Of a DNA stretch of 64,000 nt, positions 10,243-20,318 are shown piece after piece (position 1 is the first letter of the stretch; the number at the start of each line of letters is the position of its first letter). The position numbers were made by a program, and so were the translations under genes. Source of the stretch: Lineus longissimus (lineage: Eukaryota; Nemertea; Pilidiophora; Heteronemertea; Lineidae); contig NC_088316.1 of NCBI RefSeq assembly GCF_910592395.1, forward strand, positions 4,218,001 to 4,282,000. Direction: 5' to 3'. Below the pieces are notes generated by a model, which saw nothing but the letters and a program-made list of their open reading frames with translations, searched no databases and was not told where the DNA came from.

Positions 10243-10437
10243 GTTTGCTGCAGTCCTCGCCTCTGAAACCCGCCGTGCAGACACACTGGCCCTTCACGCA
10301 TTCTCCATTGCCGTTACAGTTGGGGACCTCACATTCATCAGCCTTGGTCGAGCATTCCTTGCCCTTGTAGCCCTTGAAACACTTGCATTGGCCGCGATCG
10401 TAGACGCCGTTGCCACTGCAGAGGACTGGACATGTTT
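10243..10437 (-). CDS. Ten-m: Teneurin exon: EGF repeats 2 and 3 (EGF2 with free Cys)
   Basis: This 195-bp, phase 1-1 exon has acceptor TTTTCAG and donor AAAC|GTAAGT. EGF2 reads T-C-P-V-L-C-S-G-N-G-V-Y-D-R-G-Q-C-K-C and closes G-Y-K-G-K-E-C. The C-P-V-L-C-S-G-N-G-x-Y string is almost invariant in teneurins, and its Tyr replaces the third Cys, so EGF2 has an odd cysteine number. EGF3 reads E-C-E-V-P-N-C-N-G-N-G-E-C-V-K-G-Q-C-V-C-T-A-G-F-R-G-E-D-C with all six Cys. With EGF5 this repeat gives two inter-chain disulfides for parallel dimers in the known family. It ends with one base of a Leu codon completed at 10012. Confidence 0.96.
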
Positions 10438-11665
10438 CTGAAAATAGGAAGAAAGTCGTGCTGATTTTCATACGGTAAACCAGCAGATTATTGCAGGCAT
10501 TTTCTTTTCACTGTATACATGCTTCCCGAAATTGGTGGCTTGCATTGGAACTAAATTTTCCCCCTTGTCCGTCATTAAAGGCATTCAAGTATGTTGGTCA
10601 ACCATGACTATCTCCTTTGTCCCTCCACCAAAAGGCCTAGTTTCCCCTTATGACATCACTGTTTCGGACACTCAGCGCCCCATTTCTGGAAAGGTGTATA
10701 GATTCTAGGTTTGAACAAATAAAAATCGCAAGAAATTTTGTAATGGGGATCTGGGGACTTTGTTATGGTGGATCTAACACAGGAATTCAATTCTTAATGT
10801 TTCAGATGCTGTTCATATTCACACTTTAACTTGTAAAACTTAACACGTAAAACTTCTGAAAATACCAGTCATGGTCAAATTCGGGGAACAAAACTGCATG
10901 GGAAGATGACATAACACGATGCACTTTTGCCAGCCCAAAATCATCAATCTGTTGCACTTGTCAGTACCAACACACGCAAATGTGATATGGTGCCATAAAA
11001 AAGCTGAATAAGAGAGAACAACTGCGTAACATCAACGAGTGGCTATATAATCAGCAGTGGCAGGACTATCTGTCTCCATCAGGCGATCACCGGGGACTGG
11101 AGCAACGGGATAACAAGGAAAGATCGATATGATCAAGATAGGATGCATGGACGAAGGATTATCTGACGTAAACTCTAAGGAGTTTTGGCAACAGAATTTG
11201 AACTTGAGCAGTTCAAAGGCAGCAAAGCTAAATATGGTTATGGTTATATATGGTCATATGGTTAACACAAGGGACTTACAGTCCAAATCATAATTGACAT
11301 CCTTCCTGTTTGGCGTCAGTGACAGGCAACGCGCGCACGTCAATGACATACCAGTGACGTGCTTATCTCTCTATGTTTCGCGTACATTATGAGTGACCTA
11401 CATGCAAATTACGCACGACCTATGCACTGGGTAGCGTGTCAATGACGTGAATTAAGGGTTGGCAATTGTGATTTGGACTGTAGCACTGCAACACAGGTCA
11501 AGCTGTGTGTGTAAGATCCAATTTCAAGAATCTGAGCTTGCGAATATTACAGTAGAGATTGTGTTGCATGTAGCTTGCGTATGACAAGAGATGTCAATCC
11601 TGAAGAGTGCTGTACACTCTGGCTAGGTCATGACCTCTGCGATTCGAACAAGGCACAGTGCTTAC
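10438..11665 (-). other. Teneurin intron (1.23 kb)
   Basis: Donor CAGG|GTAAGC is at the right and acceptor TTTTCAG at the left. It contains the family B MITE 11278-11482. The remaining 10440-11270 is unique, AT-rich, and shows no gene. Confidence 0.85.
11278..11482. mobile_element. MITE family B (205 bp)
   Basis: The inverted ends are TACAGTCCAAATCATAATTG and CAATTGTGATTTGGACTGTA. The interior is rich in CGTCA/TGACG words and contains CTTATCTCTCTATGTTT, shared with the copy at 53672-53892. TA flanks both ends. No ORF of transposase size is present. Confidence 0.8.
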
Positions 11666-11770
11666 CCTGTGAGCAATCATATCCAGCACGACCCGGGTAA
11701 CAGTAGCATTTGTCGTTCCGGCACTCTCCACGACCATTGCAGTTATTTGGGCAGCTCGTGTCAGGGTTAT
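11666..11770 (-). CDS. Ten-m: Teneurin exon: EGF repeat 1
   Basis: This 105-bp, phase 1-1 exon has acceptor CTTTCAG and donor CAGG|GTAAGC. It begins with the last two bases of an Asp codon and reads N-P-D-T-S-C-P-N-N-C-N-G-R-G-E-C-R-N-D-K-C-Y-C-Y-P-G, then R-A-G-Y-D-C. It matches teneurin EGF1 (C-P-R-N-C-H-G-N-G-E-C ... C-H-C-F-P-G) with all six Cys. This is the first cysteine-stabilised module after the stalk. The 5.3-kb intron to its right and the 1.2-kb intron to its left separate it from its neighbours. Confidence 0.95.
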
Positions 11771-12257
11771 CTGAAAGATAAAATTTCGAGATAAAGATAA
11801 TTTTGAATAAAATACAAGTACCAGAAATAAGACAATTTTTATCACAGCCAGGCAAGAGATGTGTGGCACGACAATCTCTAAGCAGACGTGATATTCAAGC
11901 ATATTCTCTCTGCCAGTATTATCTTCCATGTTGAGTTAGTCATTGTACGTCACATAGTTCAATCATACTGAAAATAGCCACGACCACAGATTCCTACTCA
12001 CTTCGGGGATAAAATCACAAAAACCTATGTCGTTTTTAAACAACACAGTGAAAACCAAAATGTTTTAATGCCTTATTTTAACCATGTCACAAACTTTCAG
12101 GTGACTAGTGGCATTAAATTGCTTATAGCAACGAAATTGCCTTGCCTAGGCCATTCGCAGGCAGTGGTGGCCAATTCGAGCAGGGATAGAATGAAGTCAT
12201 CAATAATCAGAGTCCTGCTCTAGTGCAAGGAGAATGGTGGCAGGAGTGTGATGCTTC

Positions 12258-12312
12258 TGAGAGTCAAACCTATGACATCCTGATCACCACCCTCTTATCA
12301 CTACACCACCGA
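12258..12312 (-). repeat. tRNA-like SINE head (minus orientation)
   Basis: Read on the minus strand it gives CGGTGGTGTAGTGATAAGAG followed about 25 bp later by AGGTTTGACTC, that is A-box-like and B-box-like promoter words at tRNA spacing. No body sequence shared with other copies was found. Confidence 0.5.
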
Positions 12313-12620
12313 ATCACAATCAAACCGAAGATCAGTCAGCTTAAAGATACAGACAAGAATTTAAAATCATTGCCCGATTAATTCATATCAGCTTTCTGCC
12401 TAATTAACAAACTGTTTCAATGTTTTAATTAATCAAAATTTCAACTGAACCCAAAGGAAATTAGCGCAACTAACTAACGACTGATATCTTCGGGGAATGC
12501 TTTCAATTTTGATGGCACACTTTGGGGAAATAGGAACTAAATTGTTTCTGATACCTCGGGTTATTGGGAAAATGTAAGGAGATGAATGTCAACTAAAATT
12601 ATTGTAAGAATTCAATGTCC

Positions 12621-12660
12621 TGTTGAACCTCTCTTAGCAGACACCTCTTTATTAATGACA
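12621..12660. mobile_element. Family A MITE, ~40-bp terminal fragment
   Basis: TGTTGAACCTCTCTTAGCAG and the following ACACCTCT match the left end of family A. The rest is missing, and the ~60-bp satellite begins immediately afterwards. Confidence 0.55.
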
Positions 12661-13160
12661 ACTATTGACAAGACCATTCTTTGGAGGGCTTTCAATGAGC
12701 CCAATCTGGTGGTACCATTAGTAAAACTATTGACATGACCATTGTTTGGAGATCTCAAAATGAACCCAATCTGGTGGTACCATTACTAAAACTATTGACA
12801 TGATCATTCTTTGAAAAGCTCATAATAAGCATATTCTGATTATGGTACTATTAGTAAACATACAGGACCATTCTTTGGAAAGCTAACAATAGGCACTTTC
12901 TGATGGTACCATTAGTAAACGTATTGACATGACCATTCTTTAGAAAGGTTACAGTCAACACATTCTGATGGTACCATTAGTAAACATATTGACATGAACA
13001 TTCTTCGGAAAGCTCACAATATGCACTTTCTGATGGGACCATTAACAAACATACAGGACCATTCTTTGAAAAGATAACAATATGCACTTTCTGATGGTAC
13101 CATTAATAGTAAACCTATTGACATGACCATTCTTTTGAAATCTCACAATCAGCACATTTG
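12650..13160 (+). repeat. ~60-bp satellite array (family S), about 8 degenerate units
   Basis: The units contain GATGGTACCATTAGTAAAC, TATTGACATGACCATTCTTT and GGAAAGCTCACAAT in the same order, with spacings of about 50-65 bp and 10-20% divergence. The same words occur at 44855-45020 (same orientation) and at 57180-57720 (reverse complement), so this is one dispersed satellite family. Confidence 0.8.
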
Positions 13161-13398
13161 ATGGTACAATTTTACAGTTCCATTAGGAAATTGCTAAAAA
13201 TGTTGCAAAATGGGAAAACCTATATTACAGGACATTTCTGATCAGGCCATTTATTTCACCTCAGATTCCAGGGGGTTAACACAGCAACAATGCCAGATAA
13301 TTTGTTAGAGGAAATGACACACCTCTTCTTCATGTCAAACAATCACTCAGCAATAGGAAATGACCTTGCCTCACTATTTACTTGATTGGGTGTTCTTA

Positions 13399-13576
13399 TA
13401 TAGTGGAACCTCCCTTAGACAACACCTCTCTATTAAGGATGCCCGCTGTATTAAGGACACTGCATTTGGTCCTTGGTCATTTACCTTGAATTTGACCTCT
13501 GTAATCAGAACGCCGTTCTTCAAAGGACAGCATTTGTCAGTGCCGAGGGTGTCCCTAATTCAGAGGTTGTACTGGA
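13399..13576. mobile_element. pogo/Tigger-like MITE (family A)
   Basis: The left end is TATAGTGGAACCTCCCTTAG and the right end CAGAGGTTGTACTGGA, a degraded inverted match. The interior includes ATTTACCTTGAATTTGACCTC and CAAAGGACAGCATTTG, shared with the copies at 8715 and 22731. Confidence 0.75.
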
Positions 13577-14636
13577 CACACATACAGCAGCTCATATTGA
13601 ATCATTCCTGGAGGCTGTTCTAAATTATTTGTTATTGTCATTTATACACCGTCAGTTTGCCCTTCTTTATATTTATATGAAGGCTGTCAAATTTATCCCA
13701 GCAACATCACAGAACTTTACGTGTATTTCCAGTGACATTATGAATTTCACCTTGATTTGAGATCGGCCAATGAGTAATGCAAGCTGATAAATTTTGGTGG
13801 CATTTATTTGCTTTACTCGAAAAAAAAAAAAAAATTCCAGAGTATAATCTGCCAAATAAAAAATTGTGAAAGTAACTGGTATTTTCTTTCAAGACCTATT
13901 TTTTAGACCTTATTTTGAATGTACATTTAAAACAAATTTTAGGGCTCTATTAAAAAATGTGGTTACAAACTTGTAAAATATATGTATACGTACGCAATGT
14001 CTAAAATCCCGAAACCACAACTCATACTCCTCGTCTCCATAGCAATATCGCACAGCCTATAATACAACACACCAACAAGGAGTGTTTTTTTCTTTGAGGA
14101 TGGATGAACAATATAATATCAATTCATTTCCGGCCGAGAGACTCTGAGGCCGCAGGCAAGGTTTTGCAAAGTATTATGCATCCATTTTGTCATGTTCGAG
14201 GAAATGCCATACTCAACATACATTGCCACCATGGTCTATAATCATTTCTTCTCAAAGGAATTGCGCCCCGAGTGGTCAAAAATATGTTTGAAAAGATACG
14301 ACACAAATAATTCTGCACGCAATTGTTTCCGCATTTTTGATTTTATGATATTAGATTTTGCGACATGAAAGTGTCAAGGGATATTTGTGTAGTATCCAAG
14401 CTTTTCTGTAATGGTTTCCATGCAACAAGTTTGTCATGTTCAAGGAAATGAGGTTTCGAAAGCATGCCATATTTGAGGGAAAAAAATCTGCTGGTGTCTT
14501 TTTAGATACGTGATAACACTTATCCAACAGGCTGTATTTTTTGCAATTTCGAAGGTTTTATTGCGGGTACATGTCGTAAGCAAGATTTTGCCGACGGTTT
14601 CCATTTTATCATGCTCTGAGACATGAGGACCTTAAT

Positions 14637-14782
14637 AGAGGTTCTTCACTTGACGTCACGGTGTGATGTTTTGCCCGCCACCTGCCATTGCATTTCCTTT
14701 ACGTCGTGACCACGTGTGACGGCCAAAATGGCCGTGCAAAACAATTGGCAACGTCGTCATGTGACGTCAGTGAAGAACCTCT
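14637..14782. mobile_element. MITE with TGACGTCA-containing 22-bp inverted repeats
   Basis: The left end AGAGGTTCTTCACTTGACGT(CAC) and right end (GTG)ACGTCAGTGAAGAACCTCT are inverted repeats differing by one inserted T. The element is about 146 bp. The interior has CGTCGTGACC and GGCCAAAATGGCC, the latter an exact palindrome. The right arm carries the palindromic CRE core TGACGTCA; the left arm has TGACGTCAC. Confidence 0.75.
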
Positions 14783-15669
14783 CTAGAAAAAATACCAAAC
14801 AAGCTGATGAGAATGATTTGAGGCAATATCAAATATTTCATTGTCAGGGATGTGCTAGATGGGAAAGGAATTGCAATCAAGGAAGCTTTGCCATAGATAT
14901 TTTTCAATGGTTATGACAATAATGCCAGTCACAACTGCGGTTTTTCCATTTTTTATTTGAATTTGGACTTATGATATGCAATAACTATTGGTAGGATTTA
15001 CTGAACAATACCAACATTTATGATAATTTGTTATACACGACCACGAAAAGGAATAATCCAGTTTACCATCCAAGAAATTTAGAAAAGTGATGAGGCTATT
15101 TAAATTATTCAATATTCATTATTCATTATTGGCTTACAACCTGGTTTTCTGATAAAACAGACAATTTTAACAAAAAATTTGGAAAAACGCGGGAGGTGGA
15201 CAGTGAACCAGATCTTCCATTCTCATGGCCTTAACAAGCCATTACCAAGCCAAACAAATTTCGTTCACTAATCCCCAAGTGTCTTCTCAAAGACACAACG
15301 CCCCAATCCAAACAGTAGTATTTGCATTCAATATTTGAAGATTTTATCACGTAGTATTTTTCAAATCTGGTCGCCGGCATTACGCACCTCTAGGGTGCGC
15401 TAGAGGTGCATTACAGCTGTTTTAGCAAAAGCCAGCCGGGATTACGAAATGCGGGTTGTATCTTGGTGGCTTGTTGGTACAGATAAGAAAATCAAATAAA
15501 TCATCTTCGCGTTTTAACATAACTAGAACCACGATTTCAGTACATCAACTGTGCATGTAACACTGCATCAAGTTAATATAATACTTCACAAAATCTTTGG
15601 CGATTTATTTTTGACACCAATTTGAGGGACAACCAAATGATCTTGATATACATAATCATAATTTTCTTT

Positions 15670-16030
15670 AAAGTGATACTATGATGTGATTTTACAACTT
15701 TGCGGAAATACATCCGTTTTTAATTGTTGATCACAAATGTAAAGCTCAAATTTTCCATTTTTGAATAGATTTATTATAAAATCGCTGAATGTAAACCACC
15801 ACGACCGCGAAAATGTTCATGTTGTGACGTCATCAACGAAAACGTCGTCGGCGTAGTGCAATTTCAATGGCATCGAAAGCGAGCCATCCGGGCGGGATTA
15901 AACCATCAATTTCTAGAAAATGTGCATTTCGATTCGAAAACCTTACCGATTTATGAGAAAGTGACGTAGTCATTTGTCAAAAACAGCTAAAATATTATAT
16001 GGTGAAATTTGACACGAGTTACCCTTTAAC
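15670..16030. mobile_element. Probable non-autonomous DNA element with TTAAAG ends
   Basis: The left border TTAAAGTGATACTATGATGT and the right border CACGAGTTACCCTTTAAC (inverted: GTTAAAGGGTAACTCGTG) form a weak inverted pair. The interior has TTGTGACGTCATCAACG. Assignment rests only on the ends; no second copy is in this window. Confidence 0.4.
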
Positions 16031-16474
16031 TTGTTTATATATAATGGCATTGTGTCTTCCGATTTTAAGATTCACCGAAGGCAGGAGAAATACTTGACTC
16101 ATAAAACAGTATTAAACACAAATGCTTTTCAGTCCTAGTATAATCATGGAATAACTCATCTTCTTGGAACTGATGAATCGTTTTCTAATGGGGATGAAAT
16201 CAGAAATTGGGATCCTAGGGATTTTGCTATGTTTTGGAGCTCAGGTCATTTATCATTTTCATTTCTGTAATCATCTGGCCTATTTGAATAGCGTGTTTGT
16301 GGGCACAGTTTCTGTCTGAAAGTTAAGATAGGGCAATGACTGGGTGACTTGGCCTTCAGGCTTGGTTTCTGAAAGGTGCTCAGTGAAGCACAAGTACATG
16401 TACTTTAATAGGCCTATAGTTTTTTACATTAAATTAATTGTTATCTGTCACAGCAAAACCAGGTCCATGTTTTA

Positions 16475-16584
16475 GAGGTCAACTTGTATAGAAACGATCC
16501 AATTGGAACCAAAACTACTGTCCCTAATAGCTAGGGAGGTTGTCCTGATAAGAGAGGTGTCTGCTAAGGGAGGTTCCACAGTAT
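16475..16584. mobile_element. pogo/Tigger-like MITE (family A), reversed and truncated
   Basis: The right end reads AAGGGAGGTTCCACAGTATA, the inverse of the family's left end. The interior ATAAGAGAGGTGTCTGCTA and CAATTGGAACC match other copies in reverse. The left terminus is missing. Confidence 0.7.
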
Positions 16585-17110
16585 ATACATGTATGAGTGC
16601 TAAAACATCTTTTAGGAAAATCTTCGTGTCTAAGCAAACAAACAGATTCTTTAATGAAATCTTCCAGAAAATCTTATCAGATAATTCGTGCTCACAGCAC
16701 AAGCACTCATATCAGTGACTCTAGTCAGCCTCGTGTATGTATACGCCAAGCAATCTCGCAATACAGTAATATAGATGCATACTCTGCTACTAATCCCCCA
16801 GGGCACATAACGAGTGAACTGCCCAATCCCTAATATAACCCATGGGAGGAAAACGGCAATGGCAACTGAACAACTATTCCAACATCATTCTCGAAGAAGA
16901 AAGGCTGGCTTGGATATGATTCAAGGGGAGTGCTCAGCAAGCGTACTTCTTAAGTTCAGGGATTCCAAAGAGCTTAGACAAATAGTCTGAAATGTATTTC
17001 TTAAAGCCTTGTGTTTTCAATCAGCACTCATTGGCACAAAAATGCCTCTAAAATGCTTATTTCTGGTTCAATTTGGAGAATCCAAAGACCAACAGAGAGT
17101 TGACACTCAC

Positions 17111-17243
17111 CAAGATATCCGGCCTTCATGGTCACTTTATTTGGATCCGGTGCGTCGTTATATAACGCCAAATACCACGTGCCGACCTCGAAGAAATGGT
17201 GATACGACGTATTCCGTATATTGTCCTGGGCAGTATATGCATC
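17111..17243 (-). CDS. Ten-m: Teneurin exon: membrane-proximal stalk, part 2
   Basis: This 133-bp exon has acceptor TTTTCAG and donor CTTG|GTGAGT. It starts in phase 0 and ends in phase 1. The translation includes Y-H-H-F-F-E-V-G-T-W-Y-L-A-L-Y-N-D and V-T-M-K-A-G-Y-L. It is clearly homologous to the vertebrate stalk segment containing Y-L-D-x-G-x-W-H-L-A-F-Y-N-D and V-S-F-N-T, which directly precedes EGF1. An N-T-S sequon lies before the conserved block. The domain is extracellular and links the transmembrane helix to the EGF rod. Confidence 0.94.
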
Positions 17244-18686
17244 CTGAAAAGCAATTTTGAAGATTATTTTAAGGATCTCAGAAAAATTGAAAGAGAAGGG
17301 GTCGATAATCTTTTTTTTGGAAAATATTTTTTTTGACCATAACAAAGACATTGGATCATGAACACTGGCTGTAAACTGTGATATGTTTGCAAAGCTGAAA
17401 GTTTTTAAGGCATATTTGTTCCTTTTCAATTGGCAGCAGACTAAATGAAATGAAATGTAAGTTCTTGTATAGCGCTTTAAACTGTACAACTGTTTTGTCT
17501 CAAAGCACTTTTACATTATCTCGCTCGCGTATATGTTCTGGAAAACTTGAACAAATTTTGTAATCCGCCAAAATAAATATCGCGAAAATTAAATTTTTAA
17601 TGAAATTTCACCGATTGCATTGATAAATAGGCTCGAATATTTTAAGGTTAACAGTAAATTATTGAGATATATCAGGGCATGAATTCATGGAAGGCATTGA
17701 TTACAAAACTCCTTTATCATGTTCATATCATATTCTGGGTTCAACCATGACATTTTTACCAAAAGATCAAATGATCAAATTCCAAAAGTTGTGCTAAGCA
17801 CCAAGCTGCACACACACAATCTTTATACATATTAACTTTTGCTCAAACAGTGTCTCCCTCCAATGAATCATTCCATTAGAGTTTAGATATTCACGTCATC
17901 ACTCCTACACTTAAAGCCCAAGGCACTTGAGTCATCCGCTGATCTTTCTGACCCAACTTTTGATATTTTGAGTGATTAAACTCACAGCAGTATAGGATTA
18001 ACCATTTAGATCTCAAGCCAGTGCTAATGAAAAAGTGCACCACAAGATATTATAGGAAGCTGTTTTTGATTACTGGTGGTCCCTAGGATGTAGTGGTATT
18101 GTCTTTAAGACATGGCCACTGCACATAGGGTCATAGTGGTATTGTCTTCATGACATGGCCACTGCACATAGGGTCATAGTGGTATTGTCTTCATGACATG
18201 GCCACTGCACATAGGGTCATAGTGGTATTGTCTTCATGACATGGCCACTGCACATAGGGCCATAGTGGTATTGTCTTTATGACATGGCCACTGCACATAG
18301 GGTCATAGTGGTATTGTCTTTAGGATATGGCCACTGCACATAGGGTCATAGTGGTATTGTCTTTATGACATGGCCACTGCACATAGGGTCATAGTGGTAT
18401 TGTCTTCATGACATGGCCACTGCACATAGGGCCATAGTGGTATTGTCTTTATGACATGGCCACTGCACATAGGGTCATAGTTGTATTGTCTTCATGACAT
18501 GGCCACTGTACATAAATAGGGTAATAGTGGTATTGTTTATATGCTAGGCCACTGCACATGGCCATAATTGTATTGTCTTTATGACATGGCCACTGCACAT
18601 GGGGTCCTAGGATGAACCTTGAGACACCCAACCAACCAATCCTCACCAACATCAACATGATGAAAGCACAAGTAGAAAGTACCAAC
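17244..18686 (-). other. Teneurin intron (1.44 kb) ending in a minisatellite
   Basis: The donor is ACG|GTTGGT, a weak site fixed by phase and homology. The acceptor is TTTTCAG. The half nearest the donor is the 43-bp minisatellite at 18091-18604. A segment near 17455-17515 (TCTTGTATAGCGCTTTAAAC ... CAAAGCACTTTTACA) resembles a widespread animal interspersed repeat. The rest is AT-rich without a gene. Confidence 0.8.
18091..18604. repeat. 43-bp minisatellite, about 12 units
   Basis: The unit is built of TAGTGGTATTGTCTTCATGA followed by CATGGCCACTGCACATAGGGTCA. Most units differ by one to three bases; the last three (18480-18604) are more degenerate. The array is flanked on both sides by a TCCTAGGATG-like word. 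It begins about 80 bp inside the intron from the stalk exon. It is mostly open in one minus frame, so a spurious ORF runs from the exon into it. Confidence 0.9.
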
Positions 18687-18946
18687 CGTTGTGTCTCGTT
18701 TCCGTCGATCCTTAATTTTCCGTCCGTCGAATATTGCACTGTAGTCATTCTGTAGATGTGTAGGGTACTGGTTATGCCGACCATAAAAGCCTATCACTGC
18801 ATAGCGGGGAATGGAGAAATTAAACTTCATGAAGTCCGGGTGGTGTATTGACATTTGCATCCTCCAGAAGCTGTAGGGAGGTATTTCCTTCTCTAACGTC
18901 TTGCCTAGTCGCAAGTAACCGGAGTCCTCAGCATAGCTTGTAGCAC
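18687..18946 (-). CDS. Ten-m: Teneurin exon: membrane-proximal stalk, part 1, with furin-like site
   Basis: This 260-bp exon has acceptor CTTTTTGCAG and donor ACG|GTTGGT. It enters with two bases of a Gly codon. Key blocks are E-I-P-P-Y-S-F-W-R-M-Q-M-S-I and F-M-K-F-N-F-S-I-P-R-Y-A-V-I-G-F-Y-G-R, equivalent to the vertebrate I-P-P-G-x-F-W-R-S-Q and F-L-K-F-N-I-S-L blocks, followed by a L-Q-N-D-Y-S-A-I-F-D-G segment (Y-D-F-x-x-x-L-D-G in vertebrates). Near the end lies D-R-R-K-R-D, a strong R-x-K/R-R furin consensus where vertebrate teneurins have R-E-R-R. N-F-S is a glycosylation sequon conserved as N-I-S. Proteolysis here could release the ectodomain; that is inference. Confidence 0.95.
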
Positions 18947-19770
18947 CTGCAAAAAGCAACATTCAAAAAACATTCAGAAACTGTCAAATTTTTCAGTAAC
19001 CCTACATGTAATTCTATCAATATTCCTGTACAATAGTTGGTACCATTGGAAAGCTCTCATCGAGCCGATTCCAATAAATGGTCATGTTAAAAGGTTTTAA
19101 CAAGTCAGAAATTTTGGGTTCTGCACTCCCCAAGAGGGTGGTACATGTCACTGTAGCTGCTCGGAAGTAGAACAATAGTTGAATTTCTACACAGCAAACC
19201 ACCGAATCTAGGTGCATATTTATTTTTTGCGGGTTATGAAATTTGATATCAATAATTGTGTGGGTGATTTTCGTTTTGGCGACAATTTTTGCAGTTTTCT
19301 CAAAACCGTGCCCGTCTTGAAAGAGTTAATACTCCCACTCCACCCCAGATTACTTCCTGTTTCCGTCAATATAGCCACCATTATCAAAATAAAAAACCAG
19401 CCACCTAACCTCATTTCAGCGTAATAAACCTCTGTCACACATTCAAACCCCCAAAGACATAATCACGGCGCAGGTGAAATTGAATTAAAATCGCTGAGGC
19501 GAAATTCTATTGCGAGAACAATTCAATTAAAAAAGTTCCACAGAACCTCGTTAAGGTTGTGTCTGGCAATTTTTTCTCAATTCACCTCGCCACTGGCACT
19601 TCTAAAAAACAAATCTCAACGAGACGAGCCTTATTCTAAACTCTTTTCCGAGTCAAGTTTCTATTTCAAGACACAAGGACGAACATGTTTACTTTGCGCA
19701 TTATTGATTTTTTCGTCATTGTGATCAGAATTAAAGAAAGCTAAAGCTGCAATTATCGTTGGAGCTACCA

Positions 19771-19815
19771 GTACAGTCCCAGTCACAATTGACATACCCT
19801 ATGCTTTGCGCAAGC
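19771..19815. mobile_element. MITE family B, one-ended fragment
   Basis: GTACAGTCCCAGTCACAATT and the following GACAT, then CTTTGCGC, match the left part of family B (53672 copy). The second terminus is not present. Confidence 0.6.
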
Positions 19816-19968
19816 AGTGCACAACTGCTTGCATTATCAGTGTGATGGTTTTTACAAACTACTCCAGTGGTTTTATGTAGCATGCTGCATTATTTTGTGG
19901 ATTGTGAAAAAAAACGCACAAAGATTTGGTGGTCAAAACAGTGTTGTCAGTATAAATAAACAGAACAA

Positions 19969-20037
19969 GGTGGCTTGGAAGGGAGTTGAACCCACAACCT
20001 CTTGGTCAGAAGTCTGGCACTGACAACTACGCCACCA
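19969..20037 (-). repeat. tRNA-like sequence (SINE head or tRNA relic)
   Basis: On the minus strand the segment begins GGTGGCGTAG and ends AAGCCACC, so six bases of an acceptor stem can pair (GGTGGC/GCCACC). A B-box GGTTCAACTCC follows TTGTGG, and an A-box-like GTAGTTGTC is near the start. The length of about 68 nt is short for a tRNA and the anticodon arm (around CCAGACTTCTGACC) does not fold cleanly. A tRNA-derived SINE head or dead tRNA is more likely than a working tRNA gene. Confidence 0.5.
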
Positions 20038-20318
20038 TTTTTCCTCAATTGGTACTAACCTGTTGTGAATACCCTGACAAGGGTTCGGTTCCTATCCGAG
20101 ACAGGGGTCGTACCCTTATTTAACACAGATGAAGCTGGAAAGAGAAAGTGAAATTGATTTGGTGAACATCACACTCATTCCTCCTTGACTGAAAACAAGA
20201 TGAGGCTCTCAGACCTTTGCAGAGGTATAGTTGAGTAGTTCACTCCTGTTGTCCAATTGGGGATTGGGAAATATTGAATGGGATTGTGATCTTCAAATGT
20301 CTTAGATGTTCAAGAAAT

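Larger units (their letters stand above)
11771..17110 (-). other. Teneurin intron (5.34 kb), repeat-rich
   Basis: Donor CTTG|GTGAGT is at the right and acceptor CTTTCAG at the left. It holds a tRNA-like SINE head (12258-12312), the ~60-bp satellite (12650-13160), family A MITEs (12621-12660 fragment, 13399-13576, 16475-16584), a TGACGTCA-bearing inverted-repeat element (14637-14782) and a further probable non-autonomous element (15670-16030). The segments 11780-12250, 13590-14630, 14790-15660 and 16590-17110 show no gene, only AT-rich sequence. Confidence 0.8.

Noticed and set aside
18091-18604. Regular spaced repeats as a CRISPR array
   Set aside because: Units are contiguous with no unique spacers, and the genome is animal; the same holds for 27200-27745.
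18449-18784. 111-codon minus ORF overlapping the stalk exon
   Set aside because: It lies in a different frame from the homologous exon and its second half is translated minisatellite, so it is a repeat artefact.
19969-20037. Working tRNA gene
   Set aside because: The acceptor stem pairs over six bases, but the D and anticodon arms are irregular and the length is short; kept only as a tRNA-like repeat.
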